A stretch of 64,000 nt of DNA from Arthrobacter methylotrophus. GTDB taxonomy: Bacteria; Actinomycetota; Actinomycetes; Actinomycetales; Micrococcaceae. A program made the translations under genes and the position numbers. The notes below the pieces were generated by a model. That model had not been told where the DNA came from and ran no database searches. It saw only the letters and a list, made by a program, of their open reading frames with translations. The stretch lies in contig NZ_BAABED010000001.1 in assembly GCF_039539965.1 (NCBI RefSeq), forward strand, positions 2,666,001 through 2,730,000, given 5' to 3'. Below are positions 53,045 through 63,170 of the stretch, in pieces. The stretch's first letter is position 1. Each line of letters starts with the position of its first letter.

Positions 53045-53359
53045 GGCGTTTTCCTTTCGCGGTTACACATTCGAGGAGGAGCAGGCGGCTACACACCGCG
53101 GCAATACCTCGGCGGCCAGCCACGCTCCATGTACTGATACAACGCTTAGGATTGGCCACGCATTCCTCTCAATCGATGTGCTGCAAATCTCATTTAATTG
53201 CTTTCCGGCGCGGCAAACCGACTACGATCAAGACGTGCCGCTGTGCGCGGACCACTCAACCACCGACGTTGGCACAAGCTGGCAACCGAGGGGTATCAGG
53301 GCCGGCGCCTAACATGCAGCCCGGCCAAGCCATGCAGAGAGAGATGAGGAAAGATCCTC
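53045..53359. other. 315-base divergent spacer between PAC2 and pepA
   Basis: No gene supported. It holds the promoters of both flanking genes. TTGGCA (53269-53274) is a weak -35 candidate for pepA and GATGAGGAAAG before 53360 is its ribosome binding site. I saw no repeat or hairpin of note. Confidence 0.4.
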
Positions 53360-54877
53360 GTGGTGAAGACTACAGACATCGCCCTTGGCACGATCGCCAA
53401 GGACCTGAAGAAGTCGCCCAGCGACGCACTCGTGATAGGCATCGGACAGGGCGAGGACGGGCCAGTGCTGCTCGGAAATCCCCTGGGCGCGAAAGCCGCG
53501 GAATCCCTCGCGGCTTCGTTGGGCCTCCTTGGCATCACTGGAGCAGCCGATCAGGTACACCGTCTGCCAGGTCTTCCGGAGACCGGTTCGGGCGTTCTGG
53601 TTCTGGCGGGTGTCGGCAAGGTTGCCGATACCATCCTCTCGGAGGAGGCCCTGCGCCGCGCGGCTGGATCCGCCGTCCGCCAGCTGGCCGGCTTGTCCTC
53701 CGTGACCCTCGCACTCCCGACGGCGTCCCTCGACGACGTCGCGGCCGTCGCCGAGGGCGCCGTGCTGGGTTCCTACTCCTACACAGAGCACCGCTCCAGC
53801 AAGGATGGCCTCAAGGATCCCGTCGGCAAAGTCCTGATCCACACGGCATTTGACAGCAAAGACGTCCAGCCTGCGCTTGACCGGGCCTTGCTCGTGGGAC
53901 GCGCAGTCAACAACACCCGCACCCTGGTCAACCAGCCGCCGAGCCACCTTTTCCCCGAGTCCTTTGCCGAAGCTGCCAAAGAACTCTCCAAGGGACTTCC
54001 CGTCAAGGTGACCGTGTGGGACGAGAAGCGCCTCGAAAAGGACGGCTTCGGCGGAATCCTTGGCGTCGGCAAGGGTTCAACCCGCCAGCCCCGCCTGGTC
54101 AAGGTCGAGTACGCCCCGGCGAGGGCCACCAGGAAGATCGCACTGGTCGGCAAGGGCATCACCTTTGACACTGGCGGCATTTCCATTAAGCCCGCCCTCG
54201 GCATGGGCGACATGAAGAGCGACATGGCGGGTGCCGCCGTCGTACTTAATACGGTCTTGGCCGTCGCCGGACTCGGGCTGCCGGTCAAGGTGACCGCGTG
54301 GCTCTGCATTGCCGAGAACATGCCGTCCGGCGCGGCACAGCGCCCCGCCGACGTCCTCACGGTGTACGGCGGCAAGACGGTTGAGGTTCTCAATACCGAC
54401 GCCGAGGGACGCCTTGTCATGGCGGACGGGATCGTGGCGGCAAGCCTCGAACAGCCTGATGCCATCATCGACGTCGCAACGCTCACGGGCGCGCAACTGA
54501 TCGCCCTCGGCAACCGCACCGCCGGTGTCATGGGATCCGACGCCGTCACCGGCGCGCTCAAGTCCGCCGCAGACCGCGCCGGCGAGCTCGTGTGGCCGAT
54601 GCCGCTGCCCGAGGAACTTCGGGCCAGCCTCGACTCGCAGGTGGCGGACATCGCCAACATCGGCGAACGCCACGGCGGCATGATGACCGCAGCCGTGTTC
54701 CTTCGCGAATTCGTCGGCAAGGACGCCGCGGGCAAGCAAATCCCCTGGGCACACGTCGACATAGCCGGCCCGTCCTTCAACAACGGCAGCCCCTACGGCT
54801 ACACACCCAAGCAGGGCACCGGTTGCACCGTCCGGACACTGCTTGCCTACGTGGAAGACATGCTCGCAACGGCCTGA
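53360..54877 (+). CDS. pepA: Leucyl aminopeptidase
   Basis: A 505-residue M17 metallopeptidase that removes N-terminal residues from peptides. The N-terminal macro-like domain (about 1-160) precedes the catalytic domain. Metal ligands and the signature appear in LVGKGITFDTGGISIKP, MKSDMAGAAVVL and LNTDAEGRLVMADGI (NTDAEGRL). The GTG start at 53360 follows a GAGGAAAG site. It is monocistronic, with a perfect terminator 13 bases after the stop codon. Confidence 0.92.
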   Translation: MVKTTDIALGTIAKDLKKSPSDALVIGIGQGEDGPVLLGNPLGAKAAESLAASLGLLGITGAADQVHRLPGLPETGSGVLVLAGVGKVADTILSEEALRRAAGSAVRQLAGLSSVTLALPTASLDDVAAVAEGAVLGSYSYTEHRSSKDGLKDPVGKVLIHTAFDSKDVQPALDRALLVGRAVNNTRTLVNQPPSHLFPESFAEAAKELSKGLPVKVTVWDEKRLEKDGFGGILGVGKGSTRQPRLVKVEYAPARATRKIALVGKGITFDTGGISIKPALGMGDMKSDMAGAAVVLNTVLAVAGLGLPVKVTAWLCIAENMPSGAAQRPADVLTVYGGKTVEVLNTDAEGRLVMADGIVAASLEQPDAIIDVATLTGAQLIALGNRTAGVMGSDAVTGALKSAADRAGELVWPMPLPEELRASLDSQVADIANIGERHGGMMTAAVFLREFVGKDAAGKQIPWAHVDIAGPSFNNGSPYGYTPKQGTGCTVRTLLAYVEDMLATA

Positions 54878-54889
54878 ACCGGCACCCAC

Positions 54890-54915
54890 TTGGGGCCGGT
54901 CATGACCGGCCCCAA
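54890..54915 (+). terminator. Terminator palindrome after pepA
   Basis: TTGGGGCCGGTCA at 54890-54902 and its perfect complement at 54903-54915 form a 26-base palindrome right after pepA. No T run follows on the plus strand. Confidence 0.75.
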
Positions 54916-55111
54916 GGCCCGACGTGAGTCTGGCCACAAGCGCCCCACAAAAGCCTCGGCAGGGTGGAGCATGGATAAGTGGTTCGCTAAGGTGAACCAC
55001 GGTAGTCACAAATGCAAGAGAACTTCGGTGCTGGCATAATCGCCGCAGTACAAGTTCCAAGACCAGATGACGCGTAGTCGCGTGTCATCGCTCACGCGAG
55101 GGAGCGTCCTA

Positions 55112-56494
55112 GTGGCCGATCAGGCAACTGCGCAAGAATTCGACATCCTGGTACTCGGCGGCGGCAGCGGCGGCTACGCCACGGCCCTGCGTGCCGTTCA
55201 GCTTGGTTTCACCGTTGGCCTCGTCGAGAAGGGCAAGCTCGGCGGCACCTGCCTGCACAACGGGTGTATCCCCACCAAGGCACTCCTGCACTCGGCGGAA
55301 CTGGCCGACCACGCACGCGACTCCGCCAAGTACGGCGTCAACGTCACGCTGGACAGCATCGACATCACTGCTGTGAACGCTTACAAAGACGGAATTGTCG
55401 CCGGTAAGTTCAAGGGCCTGCAGGGACTCATCAAGTCCAAGGGCATCACGGTCATCGAAGGCGAAGGCAAGCTGCACGGCACCGACACCGTCGTGGTGAA
55501 CGGCACCGCCTACAAGGGCAAGAACATCGTCCTGGCCACGGGTTCCTACTCCCGCTCCCTCCCGGGCCTGGAAATCGGCGGCCGCGTCATCACCTCCGAT
55601 GAAGCGTTGACCATGGACTACATCCCGAAGAGCGTGATCGTGCTCGGCGGCGGCGTCATCGGCGTCGAATTCGCTTCTGTATGGAAGTCCTTCGGGGTCG
55701 ACGTCACCATTGTTGAGGGCCTCCCCTCCCTCGTTCCCAACGAGGACACCGCCATAGTCAAGAACCTGGAGCGCGCCTTCAAGAAGCGCGGCATCAAGTT
55801 CAGCACCGGCGTCTTCTTCCAGGGCGTGGAGCAGGACGAGAACGGCGTGAAGGTCACTTTGGTCGACGGCCAGACCTTCGAAGCCGATCTCCTCCTGGTT
55901 GCCGTGGGCCGTGGCCCGGTCACTGCGAACCTCGGGTACGAAGAAGCAGGCGTCACCATCGATCGCGGCTTCGTCATCACCAACGAACGCCTACACACCG
56001 GCATCGGCAACATCTACGCAGTCGGTGACATCGTCCCCGGCGTCCAGCTCGCCCACCGCGGGTACCAGCAGGGCATTTTCGTTGCCGAAGAGATCGCCGG
56101 CCTGAAGCCGGTGGTCGTCGAAGACGTGAACATCCCGAAGGTCACCTACTGCGAACCTGAAATCGCCACCGTTGGCTACACCGAAAAAGGCGCCAAGGAG
56201 AAGTTCGGCGACGACCAGGTCCAGATCCAGGAATACAACCTGGCTGGCAACGGCAAGAGCTCTATTTTGGGGACGAGTGGCATCGTCAAGGTGGTCCGCC
56301 AGAAGGACGGTCCCGTCGTCGGCATCCACATGATCGGCTCTCGCATGGGCGAACAGATCGGCGAGGCACAGCTGATCGTCAACTGGGAAGCACACCCGGA
56401 GGACGTGGCCCAGTTCATCCACGCACACCCGACGCAGAACGAGGCCCTGGGCGAAGTCCACCTCGCGCTGGCAGGCAAGCCGCTCCACGGCTAA
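55112..56494 (+). CDS. lpdA: Dihydrolipoyl dehydrogenase (E3)
   Basis: A 460-residue FAD flavoprotein that re-oxidises dihydrolipoamide in 2-oxo-acid dehydrogenase complexes. The FAD motif is ILVLGGGSGGYATALRAVQ and the redox disulfide is GGTCLHNGCIPTKALLHS (Cys-x4-Cys). The NAD motif is SVIVLGGGVIGVEFASVW, and the C-terminal active-site histidine lies in HAHPTQNEALGE. GTG at 55112 is chosen because GAGGGAG lies upstream and the family N-terminus begins there. The E2 gene follows after about 105 bases. Confidence 0.94.
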   Translation: MADQATAQEFDILVLGGGSGGYATALRAVQLGFTVGLVEKGKLGGTCLHNGCIPTKALLHSAELADHARDSAKYGVNVTLDSIDITAVNAYKDGIVAGKFKGLQGLIKSKGITVIEGEGKLHGTDTVVVNGTAYKGKNIVLATGSYSRSLPGLEIGGRVITSDEALTMDYIPKSVIVLGGGVIGVEFASVWKSFGVDVTIVEGLPSLVPNEDTAIVKNLERAFKKRGIKFSTGVFFQGVEQDENGVKVTLVDGQTFEADLLLVAVGRGPVTANLGYEEAGVTIDRGFVITNERLHTGIGNIYAVGDIVPGVQLAHRGYQQGIFVAEEIAGLKPVVVEDVNIPKVTYCEPEIATVGYTEKGAKEKFGDDQVQIQEYNLAGNGKSSILGTSGIVKVVRQKDGPVVGIHMIGSRMGEQIGEAQLIVNWEAHPEDVAQFIHAHPTQNEALGEVHLALAGKPLHG

Positions 56495-56599
56495 GTCTTT
56501 CGCAAGACACCCGGTCCTGCGCCCGCACGAACTGCGGCGCAGGACCCCAGCAGGCAACACTCATCCGCACTAAAGATCAATAAGGAGAACGGGGACGAC

Positions 56600-58321
56600 A
56601 TGTCTGAATCCGTTAACTTGCCCGCCCTTGGTGAAAGCGTCACCGAAGGCACCGTTACCCGCTGGCTCAAGCAGGTTGGTGACCGAGTGGAAGTCGACGA
56701 GCCCCTGCTCGAAGTTTCCACCGACAAAGTAGACACCGAAATCCCGTCTCCTATTGCCGGCATCATCGAAGAGATTCTCGTAGCTGAAGACGAGACCGCC
56801 GAGGTCGGCGCTCCCCTGGTTCGAATCGGCAGCGGCAGCAACGGCGCTGCAGCACCCGCAGCCGCACCTGCGGAAGAAGCCCAGGCAGCTCCCGCCCCGG
56901 CACCGGCCCCTGAAGCAGCACCGGCTCCCGCAGCCGAAGAAGTCGCAGCACCCGCAGCGGCCTCCGGCCCGGCATCGGGCCACGACGTAACCCTCCCTGC
57001 CTTGGGCGAAAGCGTCACTGAAGGCACCGTCACCCGCTGGCTCAAGGCCGTCGGCGACACCGTCGAGGTCGACGAACCGCTCCTCGAGGTCTCCACCGAC
57101 AAGGTCGACACCGAGATCCCTTCCCCCGTGGCCGGCACGTTGCTCGAGATCCGCGTCAACGAGGACGAGACCGCAGAGGTCGGCGCCGTTCTTGCCGTCA
57201 TCGGCTCCGGCGCACCCGCCGCCGCAGCTCCCGCACCCGAAGCTGCTCCGGCACCTGCCGCAGCAGCACCGGCACCCGTTGTTGAAGCAGTGCCTGCACC
57301 GGCTGCTGCCCCTGCAGCGCCTGCACCAGCCGCCGCACCCGCAGCTGCGCCTGCGCCGTCGGCTCCGGCGGAATCCGGCTATGTCACCCCCCTTGTCCGC
57401 AAGCTTGCCAACCAGAACGGTGTCGACATCAGCACGGTGGCCGGCACCGGCGTCGGCGGCCGTATCCGGAAACAGGACGTCCTCGCCGCGGCCGACGCAA
57501 TGAAAACGGCGGCGCAGGCAGCCTCGACTCCCGCGGCGGCGTCCGCCGCACCGGCAGCCTCCGGGAAGCCCGCTGCCGCCCCGGTCGCGGCGTCCTCGCT
57601 GCGCGGAACTGTCGAGAAGGCTCCCCGCATCCGCCAGGTCATCGCCCGTCGCATGCGCGAATCCCTCGAAACCTCCACGCAGCTGACCCAGGTGCACGAG
57701 GTCGACATGACCAAGGTCGCCAAGCTCCGCCTCAAGGCCAAGGGTTCCTTCGAGGCCCAGAACGGCGTCAAGCTGACCTTCCTGCCATTCATCGCCAAGG
57801 CTGTCGCCGAGGCACTGAAGCAGCACCCCAAGCTGAACGCTGCCTATGACGAGGACAAGCAGGAGATCACATACCACAACGCGGAACACCTCGCGATTGC
57901 GGTGGACACCGACAAGGGACTGCTGGTTCCGGTCGTTACCGACGCCGGCAACCTGAACCTCGCCGGCCTGGCCAGCAAGATCGCCGACGTCGCCAGCCGC
58001 ACCCGCCAAGGGAAGATCGGTCCGGACGAGCTCTCCGGCGGCACCTTCAGCATCACCAACATCGGTTCTGTCGGTGCCTTGTTCGACACGCCGATCATCA
58101 ACCAGCCGCAGGTGGGAATCCTGGGTACCGGTGCCATCGTCAAGCGCCCGGTAGTGGTTGCCGACGAGAACGGCGACGACTCGATCGCCATCCGCTCCAT
58201 GATGTACCTGTCTCTGACGTACGATCACCGACTGGTGGACGGCGCCGACGCAGGCCGCTTCCTGCAGACCCTCAAGGCCCGCCTTGAAGAGGGTTCGTTC
58301 GAAGCTGACCTGGGTCTCTAA
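56600..58321 (+). CDS. sucB: 2-oxo-acid dehydrogenase E2 (dihydrolipoamide acyltransferase) with two lipoyl domains
   Basis: A 573-residue E2. Two nearly identical lipoyl domains carry the lipoylated lysines in [14 protein letters not shown] (Lys43 and Lys168). Linkers are Ala/Pro-rich, a peripheral-subunit-binding domain begins at [16 protein letters not shown], and the catalytic acyltransferase domain ends in [16 protein letters not shown] (His and Asp of DHRxxDG). In actinobacteria this gene is commonly called sucB but often serves the pyruvate dehydrogenase complex (as DlaT does in M. tuberculosis), because the 2-oxoglutarate complex uses the Kgd protein. AAGGAG precedes the ATG. A hairpin terminator follows. 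Confidence 0.9.
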   Translation: MSESVNLPALGESVTEGTVTRWLKQVGDRVEVDEPLLEVSTDKVDTEIPSPIAGIIEEILVAEDETAEVGAPLVRIGSGSNGAAAPAAAPAEEAQAAPAPAPAPEAAPAPAAEEVAAPAAASGPASGHDVTLPALGESVTEGTVTRWLKAVGDTVEVDEPLLEVSTDKVDTEIPSPVAGTLLEIRVNEDETAEVGAVLAVIGSGAPAAAAPAPEAAPAPAAAAPAPVVEAVPAPAAAPAAPAPAAAPAAAPAPSAPAESGYVTPLVRKLANQNGVDISTVAGTGVGGRIRKQDVLAAADAMKTAAQAASTPAAASAAPAASGKPAAAPVAASSLRGTVEKAPRIRQVIARRMRESLETSTQLTQVHEVDMTKVAKLRLKAKGSFEAQNGVKLTFLPFIAKAVAEALKQHPKLNAAYDEDKQEITYHNAEHLAIAVDTDKGLLVPVVTDAGNLNLAGLASKIADVASRTRQGKIGPDELSGGTFSITNIGSVGALFDTPIINQPQVGILGTGAIVKRPVVVADENGDDSIAIRSMMYLSLTYDHRLVDGADAGRFLQTLKARLEEGSFEADLGL

Positions 58322-58369
58322 TCCCAGTCGCTCCGATAGCACGCACCGCCTGAGGTTGCGATAGCAACG

Positions 58370-58403
58370 GGCAGATCCCGGCACGAAACTGCCGGGATCT
58401 GCC
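58370..58403 (+). terminator. Terminator after the E2 gene
   Basis: GGCAGATCCCGGCA (58370-58383) pairs fully with 58390-58403 around CGAAAC, followed by CTCTTTG. Confidence 0.82.
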
Positions 58404-58470
58404 CTCTTTGCGTTCATTTTGTTGCGTGGCTTTGCTACGGCACGTAGAAGCTTCTGGCTAAGCTTGGGCC

Positions 58471-58842
58471 ATGAGTATTCTCTTCAACGTCCTGCTGTTC
58501 TTGCACATCGTCGGCGCAGCCATGATTGTGGGCTACTGGATCGCCACCATGAAGCAGCCCACCGTCCACCCACGCCAGCGGGATGGCGCGTTCGTGCAGC
58601 TGATCACCGGTATTGCCATGATGGGCCTCCTACCGGTGCTCCACAATCAAGACCCTGCCGAATTCGGCGACCCCAACTACTTCAAGCTCGGCATCAAGTT
58701 CGCCATCGGCCTCGCCGTGGCCGTGCTCGCCGTCATCGGTGCGCGCAAGGTGAAGAAGGGCGAACCGGTCTCTACAGGCCTGGCCCACGGAGTGGGCGGA
58801 CTGGCACTGCTCAACATCGCGATTGCGACCATCTGGCAGTAA
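58471..58842 (+). CDS. Small integral membrane protein (123 aa)
   Basis: A 123-residue protein with four hydrophobic segments, at about residues 4-27, 41-57, 71-89 and 100-121, separated by short charged loops (PTVHPRQRDGAF and GARKVKKGEP). His12 in FLHIVGAA and other conserved-looking histidines recall heme- or copper-binding small membrane proteins, but I do not recognise the family. It stands alone, with its own short upstream region and a duplicated hairpin downstream. Confidence 0.75.
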   Translation: MSILFNVLLFLHIVGAAMIVGYWIATMKQPTVHPRQRDGAFVQLITGIAMMGLLPVLHNQDPAEFGDPNYFKLGIKFAIGLAVAVLAVIGARKVKKGEPVSTGLAHGVGGLALLNIAIATIWQ

Positions 58843-58868
58843 TTCGGGAGAACCCCGCGGAACAAACA

Positions 58869-58930
58869 GGGCGGCCGCCTGGACTTTCCGTCCGGGCGGC
58901 CGCCTGGACTTTCCGTCCGGGCGGCCGCTG
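58869..58930 (+). repeat. Tandem 25-base repeat forming duplicated hairpins
   Basis: Two exact copies of a 25-base unit (58869-58893 and 58894-58918) are followed by a partial third (58919-58930). Each unit joined to the next folds as GCGGCCGCCTGGAC, loop TTTCC, GTCCGGGCGGCCGC, with one G-T pair. It lies 27 bases after the small membrane gene, so it looks like a terminator duplicated in tandem. Confidence 0.85.
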
Positions 58931-59072
58931 GCGTCTCGAGCCCGGCAACGGTTCGTGGTCACAATCCTCTCAGAGCGGACAAGCGGTGCGCCGCCGTCGT
59001 CGAATCCCTAGGATTGAACCCGGCGGCATCCGGCATCCGGACGCCAATTCGCAACGACGCTGAGGAGTGGAC

Positions 59073-59501
59073 ATGGCTACAACACGCACCGCACACACCG
59101 TATGGAACGGCAACCTGATCGAAGGCGCCGGCAACACCACGCTGGACAGCTCCGGACTCGGAACCTTCAACGTCACGTGGAAGGCCCGCGCGGAGTCCGC
59201 AGAGGGCAAGACCAGCCCCGAAGAGTTGATTGCCGCCGCACACTCGGCATGCTTCTCCATGGCCTTCAGCAACGGCGTGGCAGGCGAGGGCTTCACGCCG
59301 GAAGAGGTCAACACCAAGGCCGATGTCACCTTCCAGCCAGGCGTTGGCATCACGGGCATCCACCTGACCGTGAGCGCACGCATCCCCGGAGTCTCCGAGG
59401 AAGAATTCCAGCGCCTCGCCGAAGACGCCAAGGTCAACTGCCCGGTCTCACAGGCGCTCAAGGCAACCCCGATCACCTTGGACGCCACGCTCGCTTCCTA
59501 G
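59073..59501 (+). CDS. OsmC family peroxiredoxin
   Basis: A 142-residue OsmC/Ohr-type thiol peroxidase that reduces organic hydroperoxides. The two redox cysteines are in AAHSACFSMAFSNG and VNCPVSQALKA. The N-terminal HTVWNGNLIEGAGNTTLDSS is typical of OsmC rather than Ohr. ATG at 59073 is chosen over GTG 59067 because GAGGAG (59062-59067) would overlap the earlier start. It is monocistronic and convergent with the tricorn-like gene, sharing a terminator. Confidence 0.9.
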   Translation: MATTRTAHTVWNGNLIEGAGNTTLDSSGLGTFNVTWKARAESAEGKTSPEELIAAAHSACFSMAFSNGVAGEGFTPEEVNTKADVTFQPGVGITGIHLTVSARIPGVSEEEFQRLAEDAKVNCPVSQALKATPITLDATLAS

Positions 59502-59534
59502 CGGCGACACGTCCGAAACCTATCCAAAAAGCGA

Positions 59535-59565
59535 GTCCCCGCCTTCCTTCCGGGAGGGCGGGGAC
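59535..59565. terminator. Bidirectional terminator between osmC and the tricorn protease
   Basis: GTCCCCGCC(T)TCC and GGGAGGGCGGGGAC form a stem with one G-T pair around a 4-base loop, in the 85-base gap between two convergent genes. Confidence 0.75.
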
Positions 59566-59586
59566 TTCGCTGTTGTGGCTTAGCCG

Positions 59587-62500
59587 CTAGCCCTTGTGCG
59601 GCCTCGCGGGCAGCTTGGCCGGGCGGACCTTGCGGTAGCCCTCACGCAGCGGAGGCCGGTCCGTGGGCAGTTCCTGGACCATTTCCCTAAGCGCGCCGAT
59701 CCCGTATTCCAACTGGGGATCAGTGCCAGCTGCATATGCGTGCGGCGGGAACACCACTTCGATGTCAGGCTCCACCCCGAAGTTCTCCACGCTCCAGCCG
59801 ATGCCCCCGGAGAACCAAGTCGCATAGCGAGGTTGCGTCACACCGGTGCCATCGGCCAGCGTGAAGCGGTTGTCGATGCCCACGACGCCGCCCCAGGTCC
59901 TGGTACCGATGACCGGGCCGATGCCCCGGAGTTTGGACACCTGGGTGATGATGTCCCCATCGGAGCCGGCGAATTCGTCGGTCAGGATGATGACTGGACC
60001 GCGCGGAGCGTGATGAGGGTACGTGCGCGGCTTTTCGCCGCGGGGCATGCTCCAGCCGGTGACCTTGCGGCCGATCAGTTCGGCCACCAATTGGGAAGTA
60101 TGGCCGCCGCGGTTGCGCCGGACATCAACAATCAGCCCATCCAGCGCGGTCTCCGTATCGAGGTCCCGGTGAAGCTGCGCCCAGCCGTTGGCCATCATGT
60201 CCGGAACGTGCAGGTAGCCGAACGTTCCGTCCGAGGCCTCACGCACGGTGCGCCTGTTGGCGTGTACCCATTCCTGGTACCGCAGGCGTTCCTCGTCCTT
60301 CACAGGAACCACGGCGATCCGCCGCTGCCGACCAGCGGCTTCACCGTGCCCGACGCCGTTCAACAGCGTGAGTTCCACTGCCCGGCCTGCCGCGCCGACC
60401 AGCTGTTGGGCCGGAGTACGGTCCGCGGACAGCCCGACGCCGTCGATCGCCAGAATGACGTCGCCCACCTTCGCATCGGCTCCAGGCCGGGTCAACGGTG
60501 AGTTTGCCAGAGGGTCCGAAGTGTCTCCGGCGAGGATGCGCGTGATCTCCCAGCCGGCCTCCGTGAGCCTGAGGTCGGCACCGAGTCTGCCCTGTCCATT
60601 GCTGCCGGGTTCACTCACTGCCGCCGGACGCACGTAAGCGTGCGAGGTACCCAGCTCCCCGTGCAGTTCCCACAAGAGGTCCACAAGATCGTCGTGCGAA
60701 CCCAGGCGTTCGACGATTGGACGGTACCTCCGGTGTACCGATTCCCAGTCCTGTCCTGCCATGTCTTCGGTCCAGAAGAAGTCCCGCTGCAGCCGCCATG
60801 CTTCGTCGAATGCCTGTCCCCATACGGCCACGGGATCCAGGACGACCCGGATGCGGTTCAGCTCAACTTTCACGAGCTCACCGGATTCTTCGTCAACCTT
60901 GGCGTCCGACGGTACGGCAACAACCTGTTTGTCATTGACGTAGACCAGTTTCTTGCCATCTCCGGACAGGCGGTAGCGCTCGACCGCGGAGACCAGGGTA
61001 ACGTGTTTCTGCTTCGAAAGCTCGTAGCGGACCAGCGCGGGAGCGGGTGCCTTGTCCTGCACCTTTCCACGGCCGTCGCCGGTGACTCCCGAAAGCGGTG
61101 TGTCGAGCCAGAGTAGCGCTCCGCCGGAGGCCGAAAGTTCCGAGTAGTTGCCCTGAGGCACCGGGACACCGACCACTCGCGAGGGCAGGCCCTCGAGGTC
61201 CACGCGGACCTGGACGGTGGGCGAGGCCTCATCCTTCGTCGTTGTGGCAGGCTCAACGTCATCCTCGTCCAGGAGGTCCACTACCGGGCCGAAGGGAGAC
61301 GGAGTGTCCGCTGCGAGAGCCACGAGATAGGGCTTGATGGGGCTGGGGAAAGACAGGTCAAAGGCATGGCCGTCGTAGACGGGATCAAAACTGCGGTTGG
61401 ACAGGAACGCCAGGAACTTGCCATCGGGAGTGAACGCAGGTGATTCGTCGCAGAATCGTCCATCGGTGACATCCACGATGTCCTCCGGCTTGGCGGTGCT
61501 TACCATGCGCAATTTGCTCCGGGAGCCGAAAGCCGTAACGGGTTCGGACCACGCCAGCCATTGTGAGTCGGGAGACCACGCGAGGCCGTCAATGCTGCCG
61601 TCCCCGACGCTGAACAGCAGCGACAAGGTGCCGCTGGCCGTGTCGGCCAGGTAGACGTCCCCGAACGCAGTTCCCACGGCAAGCCACCGGCCATCAGGGC
61701 TGGGCTCGAGGGCGCTCGGACGGGCTGCCTTGGGGAAGTCAATGCGCAGGACATCGATGCGCGGCCCTTCCGCCCGGTCATCCGCGGCTCCTACCGGGGC
61801 AGTTTCCTTATCCCCGGAAGGCGGGACCGGCTCCGCATACGTTTCCGGTAGCCGGACGCCGGACGTGACAGGCTGCCCGGCGATGGCCGACGCCGAAACG
61901 GGGCGGGGCAGTTGCTCGGCCCCGCCCTCGGCACTTTCGCGCGGCTCTGGTGTGGTGTCCGGGACCGGCGCTTTGAGGACGGGCCGGCCGATTCGAGGGG
62001 CAATCCGCTTGATGTACACGGAATCGACGCCGTCGTGGTCTGCCACGTAAGCGATGCGACCGTCGATGAGGGGCCGGGGAAGCCTTGCGCGGACGCCGGG
62101 AGTCGCTTCGACCACCCGGGATGGTCCGTCTTTGTGGCGCAGCCAGTGGATGGTCCCGTGGGTTTCCACTGCGCTGGCCGAACCTGCTGCGTTGGGGAAG
62201 ACGTCGCCCAAGTGGGCGGCAACTTTGAGGGGCGCCGGGCGGCGGGACCGCGATGCCGAGCCCAGCGTAATCTCCAGACGCACTGCTTCGGACGTGGCGT
62301 CGAGCGTCGGCAGGATCCACAACTCGCCGGCCGATTCGAAGATGACCCGTTTGCCGTCGCTTGCGGCATGCCGTACGTAGAAGTCCTCGTGATCGGTGTG
62401 CCGGCGCAGGTTCGAACCGTCCGGCCGCACGGAGTAGAGATTTCCGTAACCCTCGTGGTCCGAAAGGAAAGCAATCCGACCGTCCACCCATAGCGGATCT

Positions 62501-63087
62501 GCGAGGTTCCCGTCGAGTTCCGGAAGCAGCCGGGCGAACTCACCGTTACCGTCGGCATCAATCCATAGTTTTCCAGCGGTACCGCCGCGGTAACGCTTCC
62601 ACCATGCCGGCTCGCGGGAGAGCACACTGGCAAGGACTACAGGTCGTTCGTCCCCCACTTCCGGGCCAAACGCCAGCGATTCCACCGGACCGAAAGGGAG
62701 CTCGACGCCGGGGCCACCGTCGAGGGATAAGGCGTAAGCATGTGTGTGCCGTCCCTCTGCCTTTTCGAAAGCAGTCGTGACGACCACGTCGCCCGAGGAG
62801 GTGAATCCCTTGACCCGGGTGGTGCTGTGGCCGAAGTAGCTCAACTGCCGGTACCCGCCGCCGTCGACCTCTGCTGTCACCACTTCGGGAGCAGCCCCGA
62901 CGATCGTCGTCCAGACGAGCCGCTTGCCGTCCGCGGTGAAGCGGGGATTGCGTGCAGGCAACTGCTGGGCTGAAATCCGCCACGCGCGGCCTCCGGCCAA
63001 GGGGGCGATCCAAACGTCGTCTTCGGCCACGAAAGTAAGCAGATCACCGTGCACATGTGGGAAACGGAAGTAGCTGGAGGAGGTCAT
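59587..63087 (-). CDS. Tricorn-like S41 family protease
   Basis: An 1166-residue protein with the tricorn layout. An N-terminal beta-propeller (about 1-320) and second propeller (about 440-680) bear repeats such as LAWSPDSQWLAWSEP and PSPDGRWLAVGTAFGD. A helical C1 domain follows (about 760-830), then a PDZ domain (about 850-930) and the C2 catalytic domain. The nucleophile serine is Ser1042 in DEFAGSDGDIITQ; a histidine at HAYVRP (C1) would complete the charge relay. The protein degrades peptides produced by larger proteases and has no signal peptide. It is monocistronic. Confidence 0.88.
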   Translation of the reverse strand: MTSSSYFRFPHVHGDLLTFVAEDDVWIAPLAGGRAWRISAQQLPARNPRFTADGKRLVWTTIVGAAPEVVTAEVDGGGYRQLSYFGHSTTRVKGFTSSGDVVVTTAFEKAEGRHTHAYALSLDGGPGVELPFGPVESLAFGPEVGDERPVVLASVLSREPAWWKRYRGGTAGKLWIDADGNGEFARLLPELDGNLADPLWVDGRIAFLSDHEGYGNLYSVRPDGSNLRRHTDHEDFYVRHAASDGKRVIFESAGELWILPTLDATSEAVRLEITLGSASRSRRPAPLKVAAHLGDVFPNAAGSASAVETHGTIHWLRHKDGPSRVVEATPGVRARLPRPLIDGRIAYVADHDGVDSVYIKRIAPRIGRPVLKAPVPDTTPEPRESAEGGAEQLPRPVSASAIAGQPVTSGVRLPETYAEPVPPSGDKETAPVGAADDRAEGPRIDVLRIDFPKAARPSALEPSPDGRWLAVGTAFGDVYLADTASGTLSLLFSVGDGSIDGLAWSPDSQWLAWSEPVTAFGSRSKLRMVSTAKPEDIVDVTDGRFCDESPAFTPDGKFLAFLSNRSFDPVYDGHAFDLSFPSPIKPYLVALAADTPSPFGPVVDLLDEDDVEPATTTKDEASPTVQVRVDLEGLPSRVVGVPVPQGNYSELSASGGALLWLDTPLSGVTGDGRGKVQDKAPAPALVRYELSKQKHVTLVSAVERYRLSGDGKKLVYVNDKQVVAVPSDAKVDEESGELVKVELNRIRVVLDPVAVWGQAFDEAWRLQRDFFWTEDMAGQDWESVHRRYRPIVERLGSHDDLVDLLWELHGELGTSHAYVRPAAVSEPGSNGQGRLGADLRLTEAGWEITRILAGDTSDPLANSPLTRPGADAKVGDVILAIDGVGLSADRTPAQQLVGAAGRAVELTLLNGVGHGEAAGRQRRIAVVPVKDEERLRYQEWVHANRRTVREASDGTFGYLHVPDMMANGWAQLHRDLDTETALDGLIVDVRRNRGGHTSQLVAELIGRKVTGWSMPRGEKPRTYPHHAPRGPVIILTDEFAGSDGDIITQVSKLRGIGPVIGTRTWGGVVGIDNRFTLADGTGVTQPRYATWFSGGIGWSVENFGVEPDIEVVFPPHAYAAGTDPQLEYGIGALREMVQELPTDRPPLREGYRKVRPAKLPARPHKG

Positions 63088-63170
63088 TGTTCGATCATAG
63101 TCAAAGGAGAAGGGAGCCCCTTGAGGCCTGCCGTAGTGCCGGAGTGACGCTCGCCATGATGTGATGAGGC

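Noticed and set aside
56570..58417. A 615-codon open frame opposite the E2 gene
   Set aside because: It mirrors the Ala/Pro-rich E2 linkers as Gly/Cys/Arg runs; no protein family matches and the E2 motifs on the other strand are unmistakable.
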